The notes under the pieces: generated by a model
Told to the model about the DNA's origin: nothing
Database searches by the model: none
Seen by the model: only the letters and a program-made list of their open reading frames with translations
Program-made: the position numbers and the translations under genes
Shown: piece after piece, positions 25,929-35,038 of the stretch
How positions within the stretch are numbered: position 1 is the stretch's first letter
Layout: the number at the start of each line of letters is the position of its first letter
DNA from: Comamonas sp.
Lineage (GTDB): Bacteria; Pseudomonadota; Gammaproteobacteria; Burkholderiales; Burkholderiaceae_C
Reading direction: 5' to 3'
DNA: 64,000 nt
Assembly: GCF_009360615.1 (NCBI RefSeq)
Contig: NZ_SPEY01000006.1
Coordinates: 62,001-126,000 of the forward strand

Positions 25929-28430
25929 TCAGAAAGCACCACGCACGGCCAGCAAGACCGAGCGCGGTTCACCAAAGTAGTTTCCGCGGCGCAGCTGCCC
26001 TAGCATGGCGTAGTATTTTTTGTCGGCGACGTTGGCAACAGTGACCGATACCGTCCAGTTTCTGTCGATGCGATAGACAGCGCGCAAGTCGAGCACGACA
26101 CGCCCTCCTTCCCCCATGCGCACCGAGGTGTCGTCATCGGCAAAGTAGGAATAGCCGCTTTGCGCTGCAACGGCGCCGCCAAGGGTCCAGGCACTCCACT
26201 CGCCCGGCAACCGGTAGGTGGTCGATGCACGCAGCAGATGGCGCGGAGTCTCCGCGCTGATGCTTTTTCCTTCGTCGTCGTGGCTGCGCACAAAGGTATA
26301 GCCCGCCGCGACCTGCCAGCCGGGAAGCAACTCCCCACTGGCCTCCAGCTCAAAGCCCTTGCTTCGCAGATTGCCGCCGCTGCGATAGCAGTCCGGCGAT
26401 GCCAGAGAGCTGGGACACAGACCTGCGTGCGCAGCATCCGGCACCGCGAGACCTTTCTTGCGGATGCCGAACACGGCGGCGGACACATTCAATCGCCCAC
26501 CATGAAGCTCCCCTTTGAGTCCGGCCTCATAGTTGGCTCCGACTGCAGGACTCAGAGGTGTGCCGGATGCGGTCAGATAGGCGCTTTGCGGCTGGAAGCT
26601 GTCGGCATAGCTGATATAGGCAGACCACTGCCTGTTCAGGTCATAGACCAGGCCCGCATACGGCGTCAGCTCCCTGCTTTGGCGATAATTGCCCGACACC
26701 TGGCCACTGAGGCTGTCAAAGGCGTTGTACTTCAGCCAGCTCAGCCGTCCGCCCAGGCTCAGGTGCAAAGGATCGCTCAGTTGCAGACGCGCGCTCACAT
26801 AGATGCCGTACTTTTCGTCGCGTGAGCGGCCCTGGCTCTCCCACTCAGGACGCACCGGCTCGGGTATGGCGCCGTGATCCGGGTTCGAAATATCAATCGC
26901 CGAGCCGTCACCCAGGCCTGCCGATTGGTCCACCACCCGCTGACGCGAACCATTGGCCCCCATCAGCATCTGATGCCTGCGACCGAAGGCTTCGAAGCTT
27001 CCGGAGGCATTCACGTCCAGCCCATGGCTGACGATATGCGTGTCCTTGAAGTACAGAGTGTAGAAACGCGAACCGATGCCCGTATGGCGGTCTACCGCAC
27101 CGCGCGCAATGGCAGCCTTCTGGTCCAGCTGGCCCTCGGTGCGATTCAGCGAAAGCTTGACGCGCCAGTCCCCCTGCAAACGATGCTCCACATCGGAAAA
27201 CAGCTCGGTCACCGAACCCTTCTGGCGATTCCAGTTCTGCACCAGTGATGTCGTGCGTGATAGGTCCAGCGCCCCTCCATCGGAGTAGCGAGGCAGACCG
27301 AACAGCCAGAAGCCGTCGATGGCCTTTTCCTGACGACGCGCACCGATGGCCAGCGTAGTGTCGCGGCCCAGATCCGCTTCGACGACCCCGTAGAGCATCG
27401 GAGCCCGCGACCTGGAAACGTCGTAGAAGTAGCCGCGATCCTGATAGGCCGCCACCACCCGTCCGCGCACCGAACCCTCCTGGTTCAGCGGCCCCCCGGC
27501 ATCGACTTCCGTGCGCAGATTGCCCCAGGAACCCGCACTGAGCGCCAGCTCCAGGTGCCTTTCCGTACGCGGGCGTTTACGTACCAGGTTGACAGCCCCG
27601 CTGGGATCCGCCGCACCAACCTGCAGCCCTGCCGCACCGCGGAGAACCTCCACGCGGTCGTAGATCGCCGTATCCAGGGGAAGCCATCCTACCGAGGAGT
27701 AGACCGTGCCCGGCACGCCATCGACCAGGTAGTTGTCGTTGTCCAGCACGAAGCCGCGAATGGCGAACTTGTGATCACCAAAATTACGCTGCGTTTTTGT
27801 CACGCCCGTCGCCTGCGCCAGGACCTCGTCCAGGGAGTGGAGGTTCTTGTCGTCCATCTGCTGGCGGGTGATGACGCTGACAGACTGGGGAGTCTCGCGA
27901 ATCGACAGCTCCGTCTTGCCGATGCTGATCTGCCGGGTGGTGTATGAGCCCGTGCCCTCGGTCATCGGGTTCAGTTCGCCCTGAGCGGTCACCGTCACTT
28001 CGCCAAGGGTCACCGCGGCCTGTGCTTTCGGCCGTATCTGGACGACTGCCCCCATCGAGACGGCCTCCAGCCCGCTACCCGCAAGCGATTTGGCCAGCGC
28101 CTCGTTCAAGGTCTGAACGCCTTGCAGCGCCGGTGCCGTGCGGCCTTCCACCAAGGCAGCGTCGACCGAAACAGACACTCCCCAGGTTCGGGCCAGTGCA
28201 TTCAACGCCTGCCCCAGAGGCTGGGCGGACAGGCTCAGATTGCGCGAGGTGGTCATGGCGGCCTGACTGCCGGCGTTCTGGGCATGGGCCATCGGTAGCA
28301 CCGCAAGGGCAGACCAGACCAGACAGCGCATGGCAATGGTCAGTGCCATGCTGCCCAGGCTGCCGCAATGCGGAACCGTCCCCGTACTCTCCTCCTGATC
28401 AGAAGATCCATGAGAGTGATTTGTTTTCAT
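25929..28430 (-). CDS. TonB-dependent siderophore receptor with N-terminal signalling (STN) domain
   Basis: Outer-membrane ferric-siderophore transporter and transducer, 833 residues. After the signal peptide (ending near MAHAQ) comes an STN domain (about 60-110, SLSAQPLGQALNALARTWG), then the plug (IRETPQSVSVITRQQM, about 165) and a barrel ending in Phe. The STN domain would contact FecR, encoded just upstream with FecI. AGGA lies 8 bases before the chosen ATG. In the 99 bases after fecR, GGGAAA and CGTCTT on the minus strand loosely resemble a FecI-type promoter. The siderophore is unknown. Confidence 0.94.
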   Translation of the reverse strand: MKTNHSHGSSDQEESTGTVPHCGSLGSMALTIAMRCLVWSALAVLPMAHAQNAGSQAAMTTSRNLSLSAQPLGQALNALARTWGVSVSVDAALVEGRTAPALQGVQTLNEALAKSLAGSGLEAVSMGAVVQIRPKAQAAVTLGEVTVTAQGELNPMTEGTGSYTTRQISIGKTELSIRETPQSVSVITRQQMDDKNLHSLDEVLAQATGVTKTQRNFGDHKFAIRGFVLDNDNYLVDGVPGTVYSSVGWLPLDTAIYDRVEVLRGAAGLQVGAADPSGAVNLVRKRPRTERHLELALSAGSWGNLRTEVDAGGPLNQEGSVRGRVVAAYQDRGYFYDVSRSRAPMLYGVVEADLGRDTTLAIGARRQEKAIDGFWLFGLPRYSDGGALDLSRTTSLVQNWNRQKGSVTELFSDVEHRLQGDWRVKLSLNRTEGQLDQKAAIARGAVDRHTGIGSRFYTLYFKDTHIVSHGLDVNASGSFEAFGRRHQMLMGANGSRQRVVDQSAGLGDGSAIDISNPDHGAIPEPVRPEWESQGRSRDEKYGIYVSARLQLSDPLHLSLGGRLSWLKYNAFDSLSGQVSGNYRQSRELTPYAGLVYDLNRQWSAYISYADSFQPQSAYLTASGTPLSPAVGANYEAGLKGELHGGRLNVSAAVFGIRKKGLAVPDAAHAGLCPSSLASPDCYRSGGNLRSKGFELEASGELLPGWQVAAGYTFVRSHDDEGKSISAETPRHLLRASTTYRLPGEWSAWTLGGAVAAQSGYSYFADDDTSVRMGEGGRVVLDLRAVYRIDRNWTVSVTVANVADKKYYAMLGQLRRGNYFGEPRSVLLAVRGAF

Positions 28431-28529
28431 CCGATACATCCTGTGAATGGCTTGTCAAAGTGCTTTCACAGTGAAGACGGATGAAATGGCGTTTCCCGGA
28501 CAAAAATTTTCAGCCGGCCTTGCCTGTCT

Positions 28530-29513
28530 TCAGCGCCGACGGATCGAGACTCTGCCATCGGGCAACGACTGCACACGCACCGGCAGTGAGCGCGGCAGGC
28601 TGGCGATGAAAACGGCAGGCTCGTGAAGCTTGAAGCTGCCGGTCAGCCTGAGGGAGTGCAAAGAGGGGCCTCCGTTCAGTACCAGTGGCCGGGCGAGATA
28701 GTCATTCCACCGTGCCACGACTTCGGACAACGGCGTGTGGTCGAACACCAGCCAGCCTTCGCGCCAGGCCCCTACCTCCGAGACATCGAGCGAGTAGCGC
28801 GCAAGCGCGCCGCCTGCATCGATGCGCAGGCCCTGGCCCGGCCCCAGCACGGCATCGGGGTGCTGATCCGCCATACGGGCTTGCTGCCATACGGCCACAC
28901 GGCCCCGGGCCACGCTGACCTGCAGGCCGGCAGGCCGCAGGGCCACGGAGAAAACCGTGCCCAGCACACGCACCCGGCCCAAGGCTGAGTACACCTCGAG
29001 CGGACGCTCTGCATCACGCGCCACATCGAGCCGGATTTCTCCCTGCCGCAAATGGATCCTGCGCCGCTGTCGGTGGAACTCCACCGAGGCATTGGTGCCC
29101 GGCGCCAGATCGAGCTGGCTGCCGTCGGACAGTTGACGGCTCAGGTGCTGTCCATGGCCGGTATGCAGCGACATCTGCTCCAGCGGCTGCATCCAGTGCC
29201 AGCGGCCGAGCAGGCCTGCCAGGCCTGACACACCGGCCAGCCCGAGCACCGACAGTGCACGTCGGCGGTTCTGTTGCAGGCGCGCCGAATGAGTCGCGGG
29301 CAAGGGCACCTCACACTGCAGGGCACTGCCGTCGGTCTGCGCCCAGCCCGCCAGGGCAGCCCGGGCGGCCAGTTCGTTGGCGGGTTCGCTGGCACGCCAG
29401 CGGGCCAGCGCGCGGGTCGCGGCCTGGGCCGTTTCGGGACTGGCACCATGCTGGCGAGCAATCAGCAACAAGGCGTATTCCAGCCGCTTGCGCCCGGGCG
29501 TCTCCACCGTCAT
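28530..29513 (-). CDS. fecR: FecR-type anti-sigma/sigma regulator
   Basis: Inner-membrane regulator, 327 residues, relaying the receptor signal to FecI. The cytoplasmic N-terminal part has the DUF4880-like ALLLIARQHGASPETAQAATRALARW. A single hydrophobic stretch (about 95-105, LGLAGVSGLAGLLG) precedes the periplasmic FecR domain with SDGSQLDLAPGTNASVEF and LEVYSALGRVRVLGTVFSV. I use the ATG at 29513, which overlaps the fecI stop in ATGA; the frame could start eight codons earlier. Confidence 0.92.
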   Translation of the reverse strand: MTVETPGRKRLEYALLLIARQHGASPETAQAATRALARWRASEPANELAARAALAGWAQTDGSALQCEVPLPATHSARLQQNRRRALSVLGLAGVSGLAGLLGRWHWMQPLEQMSLHTGHGQHLSRQLSDGSQLDLAPGTNASVEFHRQRRRIHLRQGEIRLDVARDAERPLEVYSALGRVRVLGTVFSVALRPAGLQVSVARGRVAVWQQARMADQHPDAVLGPGQGLRIDAGGALARYSLDVSEVGAWREGWLVFDHTPLSEVVARWNDYLARPLVLNGGPSLHSLRLTGSFKLHEPAVFIASLPRSLPVRVQSLPDGRVSIRRR

Positions 29514-29977
29514 GACTTGAGCCCCATGCAATCGCACACGGCACGCACCACATGCTTTTCGATGGCGGCTTCGCTGATATGCATGTGCGCAGCAGCCTCG
29601 GCATGGCTGAAACCATAGATGCGCACCAGCACAAACACCTCGCGACGCTTGCGCGGCATGGCCTGCAAACGGCGGGCGAGCACCGCCAGTTGCTGTCGCG
29701 CCTGCACCTGACGCTCGGCCGATGGCGCGTCGTCGACCCCCACCACGGCCAGGGTCTGCAGCATGCGGGCTTCCGCGGCGCGCCGTCGTGCATCGTCGAT
29801 CACGATGTTCTTGCCGGTGCGAAACAACAGTGCCCGCAAGTCCCGTACTGCAAGATCTTGCGACTGCATGGCAAAGACGCGGGCATAGCTTTCCTGCACC
29901 ACGTCGGCGGCCGCATCCCGGCTATTGAGCGAGCGGGCAAAGAAACTGACGAGTTCTGCGTAATAGTGCGCAACCAC
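29510..29977 (-). CDS. fecI: FecI-like ECF sigma factor
   Basis: The 155-residue iron-starvation sigma factor has region 2 (FFARSLNSRDAAADVVQESYARVFAM) and region 4 (LQAMPRKRREVFVLVRIYGFSHAEAAAHMHIS helix-turn-helix). The frame is open to 30151, but the GTG at 29977 is preceded by GAGGT and gives the normal length. It is coupled to fecR by a four-base overlap. A Fur box 66 bases upstream indicates repression by iron. It should direct transcription of the receptor operon. Confidence 0.93.
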   Translation of the reverse strand: MVAHYYAELVSFFARSLNSRDAAADVVQESYARVFAMQSQDLAVRDLRALLFRTGKNIVIDDARRRAAEARMLQTLAVVGVDDAPSAERQVQARQQLAVLARRLQAMPRKRREVFVLVRIYGFSHAEAAAHMHISEAAIEKHVVRAVCDCMGLKS

Positions 29978-30347
29978 GGGGACACCTCGACCTCTTGCGA
30001 GGCATGCAGCGACGAAGCGGAAAAGCGCAGACTCTATCAGAAAATGAGAATCAATCTCATTGATTGCGTATCCCGAAACCTCCTCGCATGGGCCCTGGGC
30101 CGGCCTGCCGCCAGGCGCAACCAACGCAGGCGGGTCACCGATCGTTCTCATGCCCCGGGTTCAGACGCAAGCGGATCCTGTCCCTGCAGCTTTCACGCCG
30201 AGGGGTATAGCCAGGGCCGCAGAAACGAGGCCCCGGTGCGCATGACGGGCCTCCATCGGATGGACCATCAGCTTCTTGCGACAAGGTTTGGCCTCGACCC
30301 GAAGGCATGCGGGATCCTCGCCCACAACCGACGCGCCTGCCGATGCT
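29978..30347. other. Intergenic region between fecI and the beta-lactamase gene
   Basis: 370 bases with no supported gene. It holds the fecI promoter zone with a Fur box (30043-30061) and the 3' side of the beta-lactamase gene. The remaining open frames lack ribosome binding sites and recognisable domains. Confidence 0.5.
30043..30061. promoter_or_regulatory. Fur box upstream of fecI
   Basis: The 19-base palindrome AATGAGAATCAATCTCATT has perfect 7-base arms around a 5-base centre and matches the spacing and composition of Fur operators (GATAATGATAATCATTATC). Its location upstream of the FecI start fits iron repression of the fecIR-receptor operon. Confidence 0.85.
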
Positions 30348-31253
30348 TCAGATCGCGTAATACCAGCGCTTGATCGCTTCGCCAGCCCTGGCCATCACGG
30401 CCTCACGCCCCGCTCCGTCGAGGGCACTGCCGGTCAGATAGGCCGTCACCAGAAGCGGGGCCGATTGCTCGGTCGGCCAGACGATGAGGGTGTCGCAGGC
30501 CGTGCCCCGCTCGCCGCTGCCGGTCTTGCCGCCCGCCTTCCAGTCGCCGGGCATTCCGGCGCGCACGCGCCTGTCGCCGGTGCGGCTGTCCACCAGCCAT
30601 TGCTGCAGCAGGGCACGGGCATAGCCTTCCAGCACATCGCCCAGCAGTAGCTTCTGCAGGCTTTGCACCATGGCCTGTGGCGTCGTGGTATCGCGTTCAT
30701 CGCCGGGCAAAGCGGAGTTCAGCGACGGTTCATTGCGGTCAAGCCTCGTCGTGCCATCACCCAGTTCGCGCAGCCATTGCGTCAGCGCTGCCGGCCCGCC
30801 ACTGGCATCCAGCAACACGTTGGCTGCCGTGTTGTCGCTCACCAGCACCATCGCTTCGCACAGCTGCTGCACCGTCATTCCGCCGTCGGCGCCGGCCCGT
30901 TTTTCGGAAACCGGCGACCAGGCCACGACCTCGGACGGCGCATAGTAAAGCTTGCGCCACAGGCGAATCTCGTCTTTTTGCGCCAGATACAGCACACGCG
31001 CGGCCAGCAGGGTCTTGAAGGTGCTGCACATGGGAAAGCGCTCTTCGCTGCGCCAGCCTGCCTCGGCACCGCTGACGGTATCCAGCACATGCAGGCCGAG
31101 GCGCCCTTGTGCCTGGACTTCCAGCGCCGCAAGTTCCTCGCCCAATGTTTTCGCCGCCGCAGCCTGCTGCCTGGAGATAAAAGCACAGCCGCTCAGTCCC
31201 CAGGCCCCCAGACCCACGGCCAGTCCTGTTGTCAGCATGCTGCGTCGTTGCAT
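30348..31253 (-). CDS. Class A beta-lactamase with lipobox signal
   Basis: Serine beta-lactamase hydrolysing beta-lactams in the periplasm, 301 residues. All class A elements are present: CSTFK with catalytic Ser77 and Lys80, SDN (139-141), EPSLN with the general base Glu175, and KTG (243-245). The N-terminus combines a twin-arginine-like MQRRSMLTTG with a lipobox LSGC (Cys23), so the enzyme may be a membrane-tethered lipoprotein and possibly Tat-exported. The gene is divergent from an AmpR-like regulator with a 113-base gap, the classical inducible arrangement. The spectrum cannot be read from sequence. Confidence 0.93.
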   Translation of the reverse strand: MQRRSMLTTGLAVGLGAWGLSGCAFISRQQAAAAKTLGEELAALEVQAQGRLGLHVLDTVSGAEAGWRSEERFPMCSTFKTLLAARVLYLAQKDEIRLWRKLYYAPSEVVAWSPVSEKRAGADGGMTVQQLCEAMVLVSDNTAANVLLDASGGPAALTQWLRELGDGTTRLDRNEPSLNSALPGDERDTTTPQAMVQSLQKLLLGDVLEGYARALLQQWLVDSRTGDRRVRAGMPGDWKAGGKTGSGERGTACDTLIVWPTEQSAPLLVTAYLTGSALDGAGREAVMARAGEAIKRWYYAI

Positions 31254-31366
31254 AAGATCCTCTTTTGGTTAACTGCCATGGTGTGCAGCATAAATCGGTA
31301 GATTTGTCCAAACCAGCAGTAATAATTGACGCCACCCATTAGAAAAACTTTTATCTTGATCCCCCT

Positions 31367-32230
31367 ATGCAGCTCCCACTGAACGCCTTGCGCATGTTTG
31401 ACGCGGCGGCACGCCATCTGAGCCTGACCCGCGCCGCACAGGAGCTGCACGTGACGCAGGCCGCCGTCAGCCAGCACATCCGCAATCTCGAGGAACGCCT
31501 GGGCAAGCCCTTGTTTCGCCGCCTGCCGCGCGGTCTGGCCCTGACCGACGAAGGCCGGGCCCTGTGGCCCGTGGTGGCGCAGAGCTTCGAGCGCATAGAG
31601 CAATCGCTGCAGCAGGTGGCAGAACCCCGGCCACGCGAAATTCTGACCGTGGGCGTGGTCGGCACTTTTGCCATTGGCTGGCTCATTCCCAGGCTGAGCC
31701 AGTTCCAGCAGTTGCATCCCTACATCGACCTGCGGCTGCTGACCAACAACAACCGCGTGGATCTGGCCGGCGAAGGACTGGACGCCGCCGTGCGCTTTGG
31801 CGACGGTGCCTGGCATGGCACCCACGCACAGATGCTGCTGCGCGCCCCGCTCTCTCCCATGTGCACCCCCATGCTGGCACAGCAGCTGCGCGAACCCGCC
31901 GATCTGGCACGGCAGACCCTGCTGCGCTCCTATCGCATGCAGGAGTGGGAAGGCTGGTTTGCCGGCCTGGACCAGAGCGCCCCGCTGGCACGCGGAGCCA
32001 TGTTCGACTCTTCGCTGACACTGGCCGAGGCGGCAGCCCAGGGCGCAGGCATTGCCTTGCTGCCCGCGCGCATGTTCGAGCACATGCTGCAGCAGGGGCG
32101 GCTGGTACGCCCTTTTGTCCACGAGGTCGATACGGGTGCCTACTGGCTGACCTATCTCAAGTCACGTCAGGCCAGCGCCGCCCTGCAGACCTTCAGGCAA
32201 TGGCTGATGACCCAGCTGCAAGCGGAATGA
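31367..32230 (+). CDS. LysR-type regulator, AmpR/GcvA-like
   Basis: The 287-residue LysR protein has an N-terminal winged helix-turn-helix (LPLNALRMFDAAARHLSLTRAAQELHVTQAAVSQHIRNLEE, about 4-46) and a C-terminal substrate-binding domain. This N-terminal wording is characteristic of the AmpR/GcvA subgroup. It is divergent from the class A beta-lactamase gene, as with AmpR-like regulators of class A enzymes elsewhere. It therefore probably activates that gene in response to cell-wall fragments; the operator would be in 31254-31366. Confidence 0.9.
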   Translation: MQLPLNALRMFDAAARHLSLTRAAQELHVTQAAVSQHIRNLEERLGKPLFRRLPRGLALTDEGRALWPVVAQSFERIEQSLQQVAEPRPREILTVGVVGTFAIGWLIPRLSQFQQLHPYIDLRLLTNNNRVDLAGEGLDAAVRFGDGAWHGTHAQMLLRAPLSPMCTPMLAQQLREPADLARQTLLRSYRMQEWEGWFAGLDQSAPLARGAMFDSSLTLAEAAAQGAGIALLPARMFEHMLQQGRLVRPFVHEVDTGAYWLTYLKSRQASAALQTFRQWLMTQLQAE

Positions 32231-32414
32231 AGCCCTCGCCTGGACGGTGAAATCGCTCGGACCATTCCAGGCAAGGCGCTCCAGGCGATCAATCCAGAAG
32301 CCCGCTGCAGCATCTAAGCCGCACAGGTCTGCATGGCTTCAGGGCAACGGGTACAGTACACGCCCAGCAAGCGCCACAGCGCTTTGGTTTTATTCATCTC
32401 ATCAGACACCTGCC

Positions 32415-33092
32415 TTGACTGCTGCCGCCACCCTGCCCGTCCTGTACTCCTTCCGCCGCTGCCCCTATGCCATTCGCGCCCGTCTGGCGCTGGCCCATGC
32501 GGGCCTAGCCTGCGAACTGCGTGAAATCAATCTGCGCAACAAGCCGCAGGCACTGCTCGACGCATCGCCCAAGGGCACGGTGCCCGTCCTCGTGCTGCAG
32601 GATGGAAAAGTCATCGATCAGAGCCTGGAGGTGATGCTGCATGCGCTGCGCGGCAACGACCCCGATGGCTGGCTGCAACCCACGCATGGCGCCCTGGAGG
32701 ACATGCTGTCCCTGATCGAGCGCAATGACGGCTTCTTCAAGCAGGCTCTGGACCGCTGCAAATACCCCGAGCGGCACGACGCGGAGGCCGTGAACCAGGC
32801 CCAGGCCGATGCGCTGACCTGGCTGTCGGCCCTCAACGATCAGCTGGAGGAAACCGGCTATCTGTTCGGCCTCAACCCCAGCCTGGCCGATATGGCACTG
32901 CGCCCCTTTGTAAGGCAGTACGCACGCATCGACGAAGCACAGTGGAACGAGCAACCCTGGCCACACCTGCAGCACTGGCTGCAGCGCTGGATTGACTCGG
33001 CCCTGTTCGCCGAAGTCATGGAAACCTATCCGGGCTGGGTTCCGGGCAGCAAGGGACCGACTTTTGTGGGCGAGCGCGTGGAAAGCCTCTGA
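32415..33092 (+). CDS. Glutathione S-transferase family protein
   Basis: The predicted 225-residue protein has an N-terminal thioredoxin-like domain with RRCPYAIRARLAL (CPYA at about 16-19), SPKGTVPVLVLQDG with the cis-proline, and DQSLEVMLHALRG, followed by an all-helical C-terminal domain. No ATG exists near the domain start. I propose the TTG at 32415, since the open frame further upstream to 32247 encodes unrelated sequence, but the start is uncertain. The role (detoxification or reduction) is unspecified. A strong terminator follows. Confidence 0.85.
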   Translation: MTAAATLPVLYSFRRCPYAIRARLALAHAGLACELREINLRNKPQALLDASPKGTVPVLVLQDGKVIDQSLEVMLHALRGNDPDGWLQPTHGALEDMLSLIERNDGFFKQALDRCKYPERHDAEAVNQAQADALTWLSALNDQLEETGYLFGLNPSLADMALRPFVRQYARIDEAQWNEQPWPHLQHWLQRWIDSALFAEVMETYPGWVPGSKGPTFVGERVESL

Positions 33093-33154
33093 TGCCTGCA
33101 GCCATGGCTGCGAACGCTTGAATGACAGCGGCAGCCAGCATTTGACCTGAATCA

Positions 33155-33189
33155 AAAAACCCCGGCAGCTTTCGCTTGCCGGGGTTTTT
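33155..33189. terminator. Bidirectional terminator between the GST gene and dsbB
   Basis: Perfect 13-bp stem AAAAACCCCGGCA (33155-33167) with TGCCGGGGTTTTT (33177-33189) and a 9-base loop. The A-run and T-run on either side let it serve both convergent genes. Confidence 0.92.
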
Positions 33190-33211
33190 GCTTCATTGCC
33201 GTCAACAAGCG

Positions 33212-33715
33212 TCAGCGCCTAGCGCCCTGGAACAGCAGCACCGCCAACGTCACGAAAAACACCACAAAGCAGACAAACGACCAATTGGCAATGGAGCCGC
33301 CCAGCAAAGTCCAGTCAATCGCGGCACAGTCGCCCGAGCCCTGGAAGATCATGGGAATGGAGCGGCTGAAGGAGTAGTGCTCGATCATTCCGTAGAAGTC
33401 ACGGCCGCAGGTCGCAAACTCGGGGGGATACCACTGCAGCCAGCTCTGGCGTGCTGCCACGAACGCACCGAAGCCGCTGGTCAGCAGCGCCAGAACACCG
33501 AAGCTCATCCACCAGCCTCTTTGGCCTCTCAAGCTTGCCAGGCCTGTGAATACAGCGACCAGAACCAGTGCATAGCGCTGCACGATGCACATGGGGCAAG
33601 GCTCTAGCCCCACCACATGCTGCAGGTAAAGTCCAAACGCCAGCATGGCCACACAGGCGACGCTGATCAGCGCCAGGATGCGCCGAGGCGCGGTTTCAAA
33701 CCATTGAAGCATCAT
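33212..33715 (-). CDS. dsbB: Disulfide bond formation protein B
   Basis: Inner-membrane quinone reductase that reoxidises DsbA. The 167-residue protein has four hydrophobic helices. Both periplasmic cysteine pairs are present: CPMC at 40-43 after the first loop, and Cys103 (ATCGRDF) with Cys130 (GSGDCAA). I start at the paired ATGs encoding MMLQWF, preceded by AAAGAGA. The frame open further upstream encodes sequence unlike DsbB. No dsbA is nearby. Confidence 0.94.
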   Translation of the reverse strand: MMLQWFETAPRRILALISVACVAMLAFGLYLQHVVGLEPCPMCIVQRYALVLVAVFTGLASLRGQRGWWMSFGVLALLTSGFGAFVAARQSWLQWYPPEFATCGRDFYGMIEHYSFSRSIPMIFQGSGDCAAIDWTLLGGSIANWSFVCFVVFFVTLAVLLFQGARR

Positions 33716-33830
33716 TCTCTTTCTGCGAAGTTTACGGGTCATGCCTGAGCCAAGGATAACGCCCACTGTACCTGCACCGTTCCTATCGCAGCAAACACCG
33801 ACGCAGCGCCGTCGCGCATCGAAGGTGTCG

Positions 33831-33880
33831 TCCCCCTGCCGCAAAGCGAGAGGGGGAAGGCGCATAGCGCCTCAGAGGGT
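33831..33880. repeat. REP-like extragenic palindrome, copy A
   Basis: Two consecutive hairpins: CCCCCT/AGGGGG around a purine-rich loop, and GGCGC-ATA-GCGCC followed by CTCAGAGGG. It ends at the cysA stop codon. Similar units lie directly behind sbp, metQ and, in part, the THI5-type binding-protein gene, all minus-strand transporter genes. Confidence 0.7.
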
Positions 33881-33881
33881 G

Positions 33882-35009
33882 TCAGATCCCGGCGGCCTCA
33901 TCGAGGAACACCTTGGCCCGGCGCGGCGTCACCACCAGGGTTTCACCCTCGCGCAGGCCCATGTCCTTGAATTGCTGTGCGGGAATCTGGGCTTCGATCA
34001 GCCCGTCCTCACCGGCATGGCTGGCGTTTGGTGTAGTCTCTGAGGGAATAAGTTCCAGCCTTGCGATGGGGCCCACCACAATGGCGCGCGAAAGCTGGGC
34101 CACGATGCCTGTGGGGCGCCCCTGGGCATCGAGGTTCTGGCCCGGAGAGTAGCGCTCCACTTCCAGATCATGGGGGCGCACATAGGCAAAAGCCTGGCTG
34201 TCCTGAGCACCCCGCGCGTCGCTGCTGTCGAGCTGCATGCCCTCGTCCAGATAGACCCGGCCATCGCTGGCACGGCCCTTGAACAGATTCACGTCGCCCA
34301 GGAAGCCATAGACAAACGGCGTGGCCGGATTGTCCCAGACCTGCTGGGGCGTGCCCTCCTGCTCGATCTTGCCCTGGTTGATGACCACCACACGATCCGC
34401 CACTTCCAGGGCCTCTTCCTGGTCATGCGTCACGAAGATGGAGGTCACATGCAACTCGTCGTGCAACTGACGCAGCCAGCGCCGCAGTTCCTTGCGCACC
34501 TTGGCATCCAGCGCACCAAAAGGCTCGTCCAGCAGCAGCACCTTGGGCTCGACGGCCAGGGCGCGGGCCAGCGCGATACGCTGACGCTGGCCGCCCGAGA
34601 GCTGCGAAGGATAGCGCTCGGCAATCCAGTCCAGCTGCACCAGCTTGAGCAGCTTCATGACCTTTTCCTTGATGACGGCCTCGCTGGGCCGTTCCTTGCG
34701 CGGCTTGACACGCAGGCCGAACGCCACGTTCTCGAACACGGTCATATGGCGGAACAGCGCATAGTGCTGGAACACAAAGCCCACGTTGCGATCGCGCACG
34801 TGGACATCGGTGGTGTCTTCGCCGCTGAAGTGAATGCTCCCCACATCGGCTGTTTCCAGACCCGCGATGATGCGCAGCAGCGTGGTCTTGCCGCAGCCCG
34901 AGGGGCCCAGCAAGGCGATCAGCTCGCCGGACTTGATATCCAGACTCACATCGCGCAGGGCCTGAAAATCGCCAAACTGCTTGCTGACATTACGAATTTC
35001 GATACTCAT
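33882..35009 (-). CDS. cysA: Sulfate/thiosulfate ABC transporter ATP-binding protein
   Basis: ATPase energising sulfate import with CysT and CysW. The 375-residue protein shows Walker [10 protein letters not shown], signature [15 protein letters not shown], Walker [12 protein letters not shown] and a C-terminal TOBE-like region typical of the CUT1/CysA group. It starts [15 protein letters not shown], with the ATG at 35009; the frame open above this is not homologous. Last gene of the sbp-cysT-cysW-cysA operon, 29 bases after cysW. Confidence 0.95.
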   Translation of the reverse strand: MSIEIRNVSKQFGDFQALRDVSLDIKSGELIALLGPSGCGKTTLLRIIAGLETADVGSIHFSGEDTTDVHVRDRNVGFVFQHYALFRHMTVFENVAFGLRVKPRKERPSEAVIKEKVMKLLKLVQLDWIAERYPSQLSGGQRQRIALARALAVEPKVLLLDEPFGALDAKVRKELRRWLRQLHDELHVTSIFVTHDQEEALEVADRVVVINQGKIEQEGTPQQVWDNPATPFVYGFLGDVNLFKGRASDGRVYLDEGMQLDSSDARGAQDSQAFAYVRPHDLEVERYSPGQNLDAQGRPTGIVAQLSRAIVVGPIARLELIPSETTPNASHAGEDGLIEAQIPAQQFKDMGLREGETLVVTPRRAKVFLDEAAGI

Positions 35010-35038
35010 GATGAATCTCTTGTTCTGATCCGGGCAGC

